This document shows, piece after piece, positions 17,035 through 22,891 of a DNA stretch of 22,891 nt (its first letter is position 1; every line of letters starts with the position of its first letter). The notes under the pieces are model-generated. The model was given only the letters and a program-made list of their open reading frames with translations. It did not search any database and had not been told where the DNA came from. Position numbers and translations under genes: made by a program. The DNA comes from Chloroflexota bacterium (GTDB lineage: Bacteria; Chloroflexota; UBA6077), in assembly GCA_021788565.1 (NCBI GenBank), contig JAJYKO010000007.1, forward strand, positions 1 through 22,891, given 5' to 3'.

Positions 17035-17087
17035 TACAATGCGCTCTCTTCCCTCCCTCACGGGCCTCTCAGGTCGCTCATCCCCTC

Positions 17088-18485
17088 CTACTTCTTCCAG
17101 CCGGCCTCAATTTGCTGATCAGAGAGCATATAGTCGAGGCCACGGTACTCCTTCACCTTGTCTAGAACCGCGAACGGATAGTCCGAGGTGAAGGCAGTGA
17201 CACCCACATAGCCGGGATTCATGAGCAGATGGGTCGCAGGCCTCATCTCGAGTGTGCCGCGACCGCTATCGATTTTGGCATGCTCTATCGCGGTGATCAG
17301 CGCGTCGCCTCGCGCCGTCTTTGCCTGCTGAACGGCCTGCGCTAGCATGCGGATTGCGTCGTAGGCAATAAAGGCGTTGTTCAGGTACCACTTGTAATTC
17401 CCCGCGCGCGCGTTGTACTTCTCGATGAAGGTCTTGCCCACCGGATACTTGTCCAGCGCATAGGGCAAGGCGTAGTTGGAGCCTCCGATCACACCCTTGG
17501 GGAAGTCCTTGCCAAAGGGCACGACGGTGCTCAGATTGCCGCCGATGAGCGTGACGTGCTTGACTTTGTCGAAGTATCCAAAGCCCGAAGCAGCCTTGAT
17601 GAAGTTGCTGTCATCGATACCCGGCAGCGCTGCGATCACAGCATCCGGCTTGGCGGCGATGATTGCCGTCACATAGGGGGTATAGTCCTCGGTCCCCACT
17701 TTCGGCCAGGCCTCGTCGATCTTCTTCACGTCCGGACGCAGTTTGGTTAGCCTCTGCCAGGCGTAGTCCCTAAGTTGATGCCCGAAGATGTAGTCCAGGC
17801 CTATGGTGTAGTAGTTCTTGTATGGCAAGTCGGCAAGATATGTGGCGACCGTAAATGATGTGAGGTCGGCAGTGGTGCCCATCATGAAGAGGTAGTGATT
17901 GAACTTCCCCTCAAGTACATTCGTCCCCGTTGGGAAGGCTAGGTGAATTATCTGTTGCTGCGCAGCCACCTCGGCCATGGCCAGTGTCACGGCGCCGCTT
18001 GTTGCACCACATAGGATGTCGATGCCCTGGTTGAGAATAACGTCGCGAGCCTCGCTCGTGCCCACATTGGGGTCGCCCTTCGAGTCCCTGACGATAGTCT
18101 GGACCTGCCTGCCGAGGAGCCCCCCAGCGGCGTTTATCTCCTCGATCGCGATTTGCATGCCGAATTGCGCAGGTATGCTGTAGTCGGCGAAGACTCCCGT
18201 CATGTCAGACACGTACGCGATCTTAATGGGGCTGCCCGTCTGGGCAGCTGTTGTCTGCGTACCGCTCGCGGGCGCCTGTGTTGGCTGGCCAGCGCTGGAA
18301 GCCGGCTTTGTCGGCTGCGCTGGGGCAGCAGTTGGGGCGGCCGCTGGGGCAGCAGTTGGAGCAGTCGGCGCCGTGGAGCTGGCGCAAGCCGCCGCCGCTA
18401 CCGAAGCTGCGCCTGCGGTCAAGCCCAGGAGTAGTTCACGACGGGTAATCCGCCTCAGACCGATCCTTCGGTTGGTGTTCTCCAT
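17088..18485 (-). CDS. ABC transporter solute-binding lipoprotein (LivK/HAAT type)
   Basis: This is a 465-residue periplasmic-binding-fold lipoprotein. ATG 18485 follows GAGGG at 5 bases; longer in-frame starts lack a ribosome binding site. The N-terminus has a twin-arginine-like stretch (RRITRRELLLGL), a hydrophobic segment and a lipobox ending AAAC at about residue 32. A linker of about 45 residues rich in Ala, Pro and Thr follows, then the type I binding fold (IKIAYVSDMTGVFADYSIPAQFGMQIAIEEINAAGGLLGR, here quoted as two parts: start IKIAYVSDMTG, end EINAAGGLLGR). This clade imports amino acids, but also amides, aromatic acids and other organic acids. The neighbouring CoA ligases favour an organic acid as ligand; this is inference. 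Confidence 0.88.
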   Translation of the reverse strand: MENTNRRIGLRRITRRELLLGLTAGAASVAAAACASSTAPTAPTAAPAAAPTAAPAQPTKPASSAGQPTQAPASGTQTTAAQTGSPIKIAYVSDMTGVFADYSIPAQFGMQIAIEEINAAGGLLGRQVQTIVRDSKGDPNVGTSEARDVILNQGIDILCGATSGAVTLAMAEVAAQQQIIHLAFPTGTNVLEGKFNHYLFMMGTTADLTSFTVATYLADLPYKNYYTIGLDYIFGHQLRDYAWQRLTKLRPDVKKIDEAWPKVGTEDYTPYVTAIIAAKPDAVIAALPGIDDSNFIKAASGFGYFDKVKHVTLIGGNLSTVVPFGKDFPKGVIGGSNYALPYALDKYPVGKTFIEKYNARAGNYKWYLNNAFIAYDAIRMLAQAVQQAKTARGDALITAIEHAKIDSGRGTLEMRPATHLLMNPGYVGVTAFTSDYPFAVLDKVKEYRGLDYMLSDQQIEAGWKK

Positions 18486-18681
18486 TTTCACCCTCACATA
18501 GTCCATAGGCTGGGGCCACCCAGCGCAAGCCGTGGCGGCCCTTTCGGGCGCAAGTAACGAAGAGAACTGCCTCTTAAACCTGGACCACGCAGTCCCAGAC
18601 GGGCCGGCTCCAGCCCGCAAGAGTCGTGAACTTCGTCATCGATCAGGGGTTCCGATGTGGGGCCAGCCTCCTTTCGTATGA

Positions 18682-18700
18682 TCCACCGTCAAATGGTGGA
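18682..18700 (-). terminator. hairpin after the Mo oxidoreductase gene
   Basis: TCCACC (18682-18687) and GGTGGA (18695-18700) form a 6-bp stem with a 7-base loop directly after the TAG stop of the Mo enzyme. No T-run follows on the minus strand, so it may only stabilise a 3' end or attenuate readthrough into the binding-protein gene. The 215 bases between the two genes show no convincing promoter. Confidence 0.3.
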
Positions 18701-20791
18701 CTAGGCCTTGTATACTCGACATGGAATACCTTTTAGGTCAGGTGACCCAATTGGCTGCCCAGGATCTTCGTATCCAGTGAGAATATTGACGTTAGACTTG
18801 CGCCAGCCGTAGTCCGGCGCGTCTTCCGGATACCACCAGCCGAAAGCCGCGATCACCACTCTCGGATCGAGGTCAGGGTCGATCGCAAGTTTCTGCGTGA
18901 TCCTGCCCTTCGGGGTCTCGATATAGATCCAGTCGCCCTCCTCCGCGCCGATCTCCCAAGCTGTTTGCGGGTTCAGCTTGACCAGCGGATAGGGTTCGCG
19001 CTCCCGGAGCTTCGGGAGCATCTTGAAGCCGGTCAGCATATAGGTGTTCGACTTGGCATTTGTGAGGGCCAACGGGTAGGCTTCGGAAAGCTCTCCCGGT
19101 AGGCGCGAGAGCTTTTCCCACCTGGGAACGGGATCGTGCCCCTGCGTTCCGAGGGTGCGGCTGAATATCTCGACCTTTCCAGAAGGTGTAGCGAGCGGCT
19201 CCTCAGCGGGCGTCTTGTAGTCCTTGGTCGGCATCAGCTTTCGCTTTTCGAGCAGGTCTTTGAAGGTCAATCCGCTGCCGGCCAGGTATTCGTCCAGTGC
19301 TTCCTTGTCATCCTTCCAGAAGTATTCGGCCAAACCCACTCGCTTGCCGAGCTCGTTGAAGATCTTGCTATCCGTCCAGGCCTCGCCCGGCGGTGGCACC
19401 ACCTGCGGATAAGCGCGGTACTCCTCATACCACCCTGACCAGTAGCCGATGGTATCGTCCTCCCACGTCCACGCAGCGGGGAGCACGATATCGGCAATCG
19501 CGGTGGTGGGAGTGTGGAATAGTTCCAGGGCCACGATGAAGTCCATGTTCATGAACGCTTCGTAGGTCGCATTGGAGTCCGGGTATGAGAGGAGCGGGTT
19601 GGTCAGGCAGGTTATCGCGGCCTTGATTGGATAAGGGATACCTTCCTTACCGGCCTTCGTGATCGCCTGCCACGGTACATAGGCCGTGCGCATGGCAAGT
19701 CTGAACTCGTTGCCCACCGCGTTGTCATAGTCGCGTCCGATCTTCGAGAGCAGCATCATGTGGCCGGGGCGAACTCGAATCGGGGCTTTGAGCCACACCT
19801 CTCCGCCAGGAATGTTCAGGTTTCCTGTTATTGCGCGAAGGATGCAGAACACCCTGAAGATGTCGAAGGCATTCTTCAGGCCTTCCATTGAGTTTCCGTC
19901 TTCGAGGATGGCGGGCTTGGTGGTGGCGTACCGACGAGCGAGTTCCTGCACCTGCACTTTCGGGACCCAGGTCAGCCGCTCGACCTCGTCCAGCGAGAAG
20001 TTCTTAACCTCTTCGCGGATCGCATCGAAACCGACGGTCCAGTTGGTGACGTACTCCCTGTCGTACAGCTCTTCCTCGATGATGACCTTCAGCAGCCCCA
20101 TAGCTAGAGCGCCGTCAGCACCAGGTCTCACGCGGACCCACATCTCGGCTTTCTTGGCTGTGTTCGTCCTCAGTGGATCGATGACGATGATTGGCACGTG
20201 ATTGTCAATGTAGGTCTTAGTCTGGTGACGCAGGCTGTGGTTTATCGAGTCACAGCCCCACTCAACGAAGAGTTTTGGAAGAGGAGCGCCTTCGGTGTAT
20301 TCCTCGGGGTAGTCGGGCATAGTGGACTTTCCGTAGGTGAGCTTCCCGGCCCACACACGAGCGATGCCTCAAAGCCCCCCAGGAGTGGCTACGTTTGGGG
20401 TCCCGAAGGCCGTGGCAAAGCGATGGGCGAAAATGGTCTCCATATTCTTGGGCTCACCCAGGCACATCGCGAGACTTTGCGGGCCAAATTGCTCCTTTAT
20501 GTCCAAAAGCCTCCTGGCGACTGTGTCCAGTGCCTCGTCCCACGAGATGCGCTCCCATTTGCCCTCACCCCTCGCTCCGATGCGCTTGAGCGGATACTTG
20601 AGTCGATCCGGGTGATTCGCCGTCCCGACAGTTGTTAGCGGTCCCTTTGCGCCTGGACAGATGTCGTGCCGGAAGCCACCATTGCGGTCGGGCTTAATCG
20701 ACACTAGCTTGCCGTCTTCTACGGTGGCTATTACGGCACACGACCCCGAGCATACCCCGCAAAACGTGGCTATCTCTCTTCTTTCCCCCAT
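18701..20791 (-). CDS. Mo-bisMGD oxidoreductase with in-frame UGA at codon 141 (predicted selenoprotein)
   Basis: Read through TGA 20369-20371, this is one continuous 696-residue protein of the DMSO reductase family. ATG 20791 has GAGGAGAGGG upstream. The N-terminal [4Fe-4S] motif is C11, C14, C18, C45. The GTPNV segment precedes the UGA: counting from its Gly, the UGA is the 12th codon, exactly as Sec is in E. coli FdhF (GTNNVDCCARVU). This is the protein ligand of Mo or W. Downstream are VEWGCDSINHS, IIVIDPLRTNTAKKAEMW, NLNIPGGE, DIVLPAAWTWEDD and the C-terminal cofactor-binding domain (LALTNAKSNTYM, VKLNPQTAWEIGAEEGDWI). A hairpin at SECIS distance follows the UGA. The enzyme resembles acetylene hydratase-like and uncharacterised oxidoreductases rather than a clear formate dehydrogenase; the residue after the UGA is Gly, not His. 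The alternative is a Cys-to-stop mutation. Confidence 0.82.
20331..20360 (-). promoter_or_regulatory. SECIS-like hairpin downstream of the UGA
   Basis: In the mRNA, GUGGGC (20354-20349) pairs with GCUCAC (20342-20337) around a six-base loop CGGGAA (20348-20343). After one U-C mismatch the stem continues with UCGUG (20360-20356) against UACGG (20335-20331, five pairs including two G-U). Twenty bases separate the UGA from the apical loop. The loop has G as its second base. Both agree with the bacterial SECIS rules known to me: a loop 16-37 bases after the UGA and a G in the first two loop positions. Confidence 0.65.
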
Positions 20792-21134
20792 CTACCCTCT
20801 CCTCATTTGAGCACAGCCACGGTATGTGGGGCTGCGCTATGCTGTGCGCAGTCGCGTGAGACGTTGTGGGCGTATATCCAGAGTTCGGTGAACAGGGCAC
20901 ATCGACTTCAAGTCCGCCTGCCTCCGCACCTGGTCCATCAGTGCCCAGAGGGGGATGGCACGGCTCGATTCTGGAACAACAAGCACGTCGAATCGGATTT
21001 GAGTAGATTTTCGGACTTGAACAGACGCGTTCGGGCCTTCAGTGGAACCGTTGACGCACCACGGCTGGGCAACTACGGCATCTTCGACGCGAACTGGGGA
21101 CCCAACATTGGGGGCAGCTGACGCTGCTGTTACT

Positions 21135-21153
21135 CTACCTACCAGTAAGTCAA
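21135..21153 (-). promoter_or_regulatory. third operator-like site, before the Mo-enzyme operon
   Basis: On the minus strand TTGACTTACTGG is followed by TAGGTAG. ACTTACTGG is identical to the left half of the tetR site and near-identical in the carboxylase site; the right half is degenerate (GTA only). It would lie at about +6 to +24 of the predicted minus-strand transcript, a suitable roadblock position. Confidence 0.45.
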
Positions 21154-21165
21154 CAACTTCGCGAC

Positions 21166-21194
21166 ATCATAGACAGGCCAGATGTCATTGTCAA
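21166..21194 (-). promoter_or_regulatory. sigma-70-type promoter of the Mo-enzyme/transport operon
   Basis: On the minus strand TTGACA (21194-21189) and TATGAT (21171-21166) are separated by exactly 17 bases. Predicted start near 21159. This matches the hexamers of the carboxylase promoter (TTGACA/TATGAT). Its -35 box occupies the same bases as the -35 of the plus-strand promoter. Confidence 0.7.
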
Positions 21195-21216
21195 GGGTTA
21201 TCACTTGGCCTAGAAT
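21188..21216 (+). promoter_or_regulatory. sigma-70-type promoter of the methyltransferase gene
   Basis: TTGTCA (21188-21193) and TAGAAT (21211-21216) are 17 bases apart. Predicted start near 21223, giving a leader of about 150 bases that contains a strong hairpin. The -35 overlaps that of the divergent promoter. Confidence 0.55.
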
Positions 21217-21288
21217 GCACAATCCGGTAGCTGTGACCAAGCTTCCATCACATCGCGGCATTGTTCATGCGCAGGCATATTGAAGCTA

Positions 21289-21326
21289 GCGTGGAAGACG
21301 GTGTCCGCGGACGCGATCTTCCACGC
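21289..21326 (+). promoter_or_regulatory. leader hairpin upstream of the methyltransferase gene
   Basis: GCGTGGAAGA (21289-21298) is the perfect inverse of TCTTCCACGC (21317-21326), and the 18-base loop itself holds the palindrome GTCCGCGGAC (21303-21312). The element lies 50 bases before ATG 21377, within the predicted leader. It could be an RNA structure or a protein-binding dyad; it matches no riboswitch class I know. Confidence 0.5.
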
Positions 21327-21376
21327 ACCGACGACAAATCTCAAGAGATCTTCAAGAATCCGTTGCGGAGAACGTA

Positions 21377-21955
21377 ATGAAGAGAATCGACCCAAGACAC
21401 ATGGAGCGGCTGCTCAGTCCCGAGCGGCGCCGCTGGCACGATCCGGAGGCAGTGCTGGACACCCTCGGGCTTCACGACGGGATGGACGTGGCCGACATCG
21501 GTTCAGGTCCCGGCTTCTTCACCCTGCCTCTGGCCAGGAGAGTAGCTCCCGGAGGAAAGGTCTATGCCGTGGACGTCGAGCCACAGATGCTCGAGCACCT
21601 CCAAAAACGCGCGGAGGAGGAGGGGATCCAGAACGTAGAGGCGCTTCTGACAGAGGATGGTTCCATTCCCCTCGCCGACGACCAGATAGACGCGGCCTTG
21701 ATGGTGAACGTGCTGCACGAGTCGGATGCGCCCTCCACCTTACTGAGTGAAGTGCACAGAGCGTTGCGGATGGGAGGAACCTTCGCCATAGTGGAATGGA
21801 AGAAGGAGCAATCAGAGTTCGGCCCTCCCCAGTCCGATCGCATCTCCTCCACCGAACTGGAGTCCCTCCTTCAGCGGTCGGGCTTCGTGTCGGTGACGCC
21901 GTTCCACGTCGGCGATCACCACTACGGCCTCCGGGCGCTGAAATCCGGCCAGTAG
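21377..21955 (+). CDS. class I SAM-dependent methyltransferase
   Basis: This is a 192-residue Rossmann-fold methyltransferase. Motif I is VADIGSGPGFFTLPLA, with the acidic residue of the next strand in YAVDVEPQM and LMVNVLHE later. ATG 21377 has GGAG 6 bases upstream. The N-terminus HMERLLSPERRRWHDPEAVL is typical of UbiE/type 11-like small methyltransferases of unknown substrate. From memory, Trs-type clusters include a methyltransferase (DVU_1556), but nothing visible proves this one is its counterpart. It is divergent from the Mo-enzyme operon and shares its control region. It ends at the palindromic repeat. Confidence 0.85.
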   Translation: MKRIDPRHMERLLSPERRRWHDPEAVLDTLGLHDGMDVADIGSGPGFFTLPLARRVAPGGKVYAVDVEPQMLEHLQKRAEEEGIQNVEALLTEDGSIPLADDQIDAALMVNVLHESDAPSTLLSEVHRALRMGGTFAIVEWKKEQSEFGPPQSDRISSTELESLLQRSGFVSVTPFHVGDHHYGLRALKSGQ

Positions 21956-21961
21956 ACCCTT

Positions 21962-22012
21962 GTAGAGTCGGAGTCGCCCCTGACCCCGACTCTACCGGAG
22001 TCGCCCCTGACC
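21962..22012. repeat. palindromic repeat, distal copy
   Basis: GTAGAGTCGG (21962-21971) pairs with CCGACTCTAC (21986-21995) around a 14-base spacer. The copy shares TAGAGTCGG, CCCCGACTCTACCGG and a CGCCCCTG-like spacer with the 956-995 element. GAGTCGCCCCTGACC also repeats directly at 21971-21985 and 21998-22012. It fills the gap between the convergent methyltransferase and LysR genes and runs into the end of the latter. Confidence 0.85.
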
Positions 22013-22891
22013 ACCACTCCCAGCGCTTTTCTCCAACATCGACAGAAACGCGACTGCCGCGGCCGACAGGCGTACCTCCCTGTGAGAGATGACGCTCATC
22101 TCTCTTTCGAGGCTCAATCCCTCTATCTTCAGCCCGTGCAGCAGCCCATGCTCGATCTCGTATTCGACACTGTGCTCTGACACAACCGCGACTCCGACAC
22201 CCGCGGCCACCGCCCGCTTCACCGCCTCGGAGCCGTTCAGCTCCATTGCCTTGCGGAGCTGAAGCGCTCTCGGCGCCAATTCCTCCTCCAGCATCCAGCG
22301 TGTGCAGGAGGCCTGCTCGCGAAGGACGAAAGGCTCCTGCACCATCTCTTCCGGCGTCACGGATTCCGCCTGAGCGAAGGCATGCGACGGAGAGCACACC
22401 AGCAGCAGACCGTCGTGAACGTACGGACGGACCTCCAAAGCCGGATCGGTCGGAGTTCCCCCGAGGAACCCGAGGTCGAGCTCGTTCTGAAGCACCCCCG
22501 CGACGATCTGCCCGCAGTTGGTCACCTTAACGCTCACCTCGATGCCAGGGTATCTCTCCCGATACCGGGCCACGATAGGCGGCAACAGGTACACGCCGGG
22601 CGTGCTAGAGGCTCCCAGTCGAAGGTAGCCGCGCTCCATGTTTTCGAGCTCTGCTAGCGCCCTCTTCATCTCCTCCTCGACAAAGGCGAGTTTCCGAGCG
22701 TATTCGTAGACTATCTTCCCGGCTTCAGTCAGGTACACCCGGTTACCCACCTGTCCCAGCAGTTGCGCTCCGACCTCCTTCTCCAGGGAATGGACGTGCC
22801 GGGATACGGCTGGCTGACTCACCAGCAATTCCTCGGCCGCCCTGGAGTACGAGAGCTTACTGGCGACGCTGAGGAACACCTGCAGGTGATA
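21992..22891 (-). CDS. LysR-family regulator, 5' end cut by the window
   Basis: 300 codons including the stop are visible and the frame is open to the window edge, so only about the first five residues are missing (the visible start reads YHLQVFLSVASKLSYSRAAE). The winged helix (SYSRAAEELLVSQPAVSRHVHSLEKEVG, seen as SRAAEELLVSQPAVSRH) is canonical. The effector domain is of the CysB/CbbR-like type (GASSTPGVYLLPPIVARY, ELDLGFLGG, GVGVAVVSE). The C-terminal SGGQGRLR and the TAG stop are encoded by the palindromic repeat. LysR regulators usually control a divergent neighbour, which here lies outside the window. Confidence 0.9.
   Translation of the reverse strand, partial: YHLQVFLSVASKLSYSRAAEELLVSQPAVSRHVHSLEKEVGAQLLGQVGNRVYLTEAGKIVYEYARKLAFVEEEMKRALAELENMERGYLRLGASSTPGVYLLPPIVARYRERYPGIEVSVKVTNCGQIVAGVLQNELDLGFLGGTPTDPALEVRPYVHDGLLLVCSPSHAFAQAESVTPEEMVQEPFVLREQASCTRWMLEEELAPRALQLRKAMELNGSEAVKRAVAAGVGVAVVSEHSVEYEIEHGLLHGLKIEGLSLEREMSVISHREVRLSAAAVAFLSMLEKSAGSGGQGRLR

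Larger units (their letters stand above)
20792..21376. other. divergent intergenic control region
   Basis: These 585 bases separate the Mo-enzyme operon (minus) from the methyltransferase gene (plus). They hold two back-to-back promoters at 21166-21216, an operator-like site at 21135-21153 and a leader hairpin at 21289-21326. Between 20837 and about 21117 the minus strand has a stop-free frame without a credible start or known motif, which I do not call a gene. The minus-strand transcript would have a leader of about 370 bases. Confidence 0.6.

Noticed and set aside
20837..21117. Minus-strand stop-free frame in the divergent region
   Set aside because: No start with a ribosome binding site and no known motif; kept only as a remark on the leader.
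21519..22397. 292-codon minus-strand frame spanning the methyltransferase and LysR ends
   Set aside because: It overlaps two clear genes in other frames and has the Arg/Gly-rich composition of a GC shadow.
1..22891. CRISPR arrays, tRNA (including selC), rRNA, insertion sequences
   Set aside because: No regularly spaced repeats, cloverleaf-like genes, rRNA signatures or transposase genes were recognised on reading both strands.

Overview
The window is high-GC bacterial DNA that reads as the accessory metabolism of a strict or facultative anaerobe. It holds membrane iron-sulfur redox proteins, a molybdenum enzyme with an in-frame UGA at the metal-ligand position, a radical SAM protein of the TrsS type, CoA ligases and a branched-chain-amino-acid-type (HAAT) ABC transporter. 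The twin-arginine-like lipoprotein signal followed by a long Ala/Pro/Thr linker in the binding protein is common in Chloroflexota, so that phylum is my best guess. No rRNA, tRNA or phylogenetic marker is present to confirm it.

Layout. (1) 1-2357, + strand: the 3' end of a NarI/QmoC-like membrane subunit, a small unknown protein, a palindromic repeat cluster, a NapH-like membrane polyferredoxin and its small membrane-anchored companion. (2) 2358-6268, + strand: a promoter with an embedded operator, then an acyl-CoA carboxylase operon (carboxyltransferase, biotin carboxylase, biotin carrier). It is full length in outline but broken by three in-frame TAG codons and two frameshifts. (3) 6284-7038, - strand: an intact TetR regulator of the acyl-CoA-responsive type, whose own promoter carries the same operator. 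(4) 7066-9802, + strand: a PaaK-like CoA ligase and a TrsS-type radical SAM protein. (5) 9872-20791, - strand, convergent with (4): read in transcription order, a UGA-containing Mo-bisMGD oxidoreductase, solute-binding lipoprotein, LivH, LivM, LivG, LivF, an acyl-CoA ligase fused to a C_GCAxxG_C_C domain, a small unknown protein, a small CxxC redox protein and an enoyl-CoA hydratase. (6) 20792-21376: a divergent control region with two back-to-back promoters sharing one -35 hexamer and a third operator-like site. (7) 21377-22891: a SAM methyltransferase, a second copy of the palindromic repeat and a LysR regulator cut by the window end.

How it may fit together (inference): the transporter imports an organic acid, the ligases make its CoA ester, and the Mo enzyme and enoyl-CoA hydratase act on it or its derivatives. 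The TetR repressor probably senses an acyl-CoA and binds TACTG-GA-CAGTA-like sites in front of its own gene, the carboxylase genes and perhaps the Mo/transport operon. The carboxylase branch appears to be decaying while its control element survives. The most striking observation is the UGA at codon 141 of the Mo enzyme. It lies exactly where the DMSO-reductase family places its Cys/Sec/Ser metal ligand and is followed at SECIS distance by a well-formed hairpin. The second is a Trs-like gene set (TrsS, CoA ligase, C_GCAxxG_C_C domain, small redox protein) rearranged into two convergent units, with the C_GCAxxG_C_C domain fused to a second ligase.
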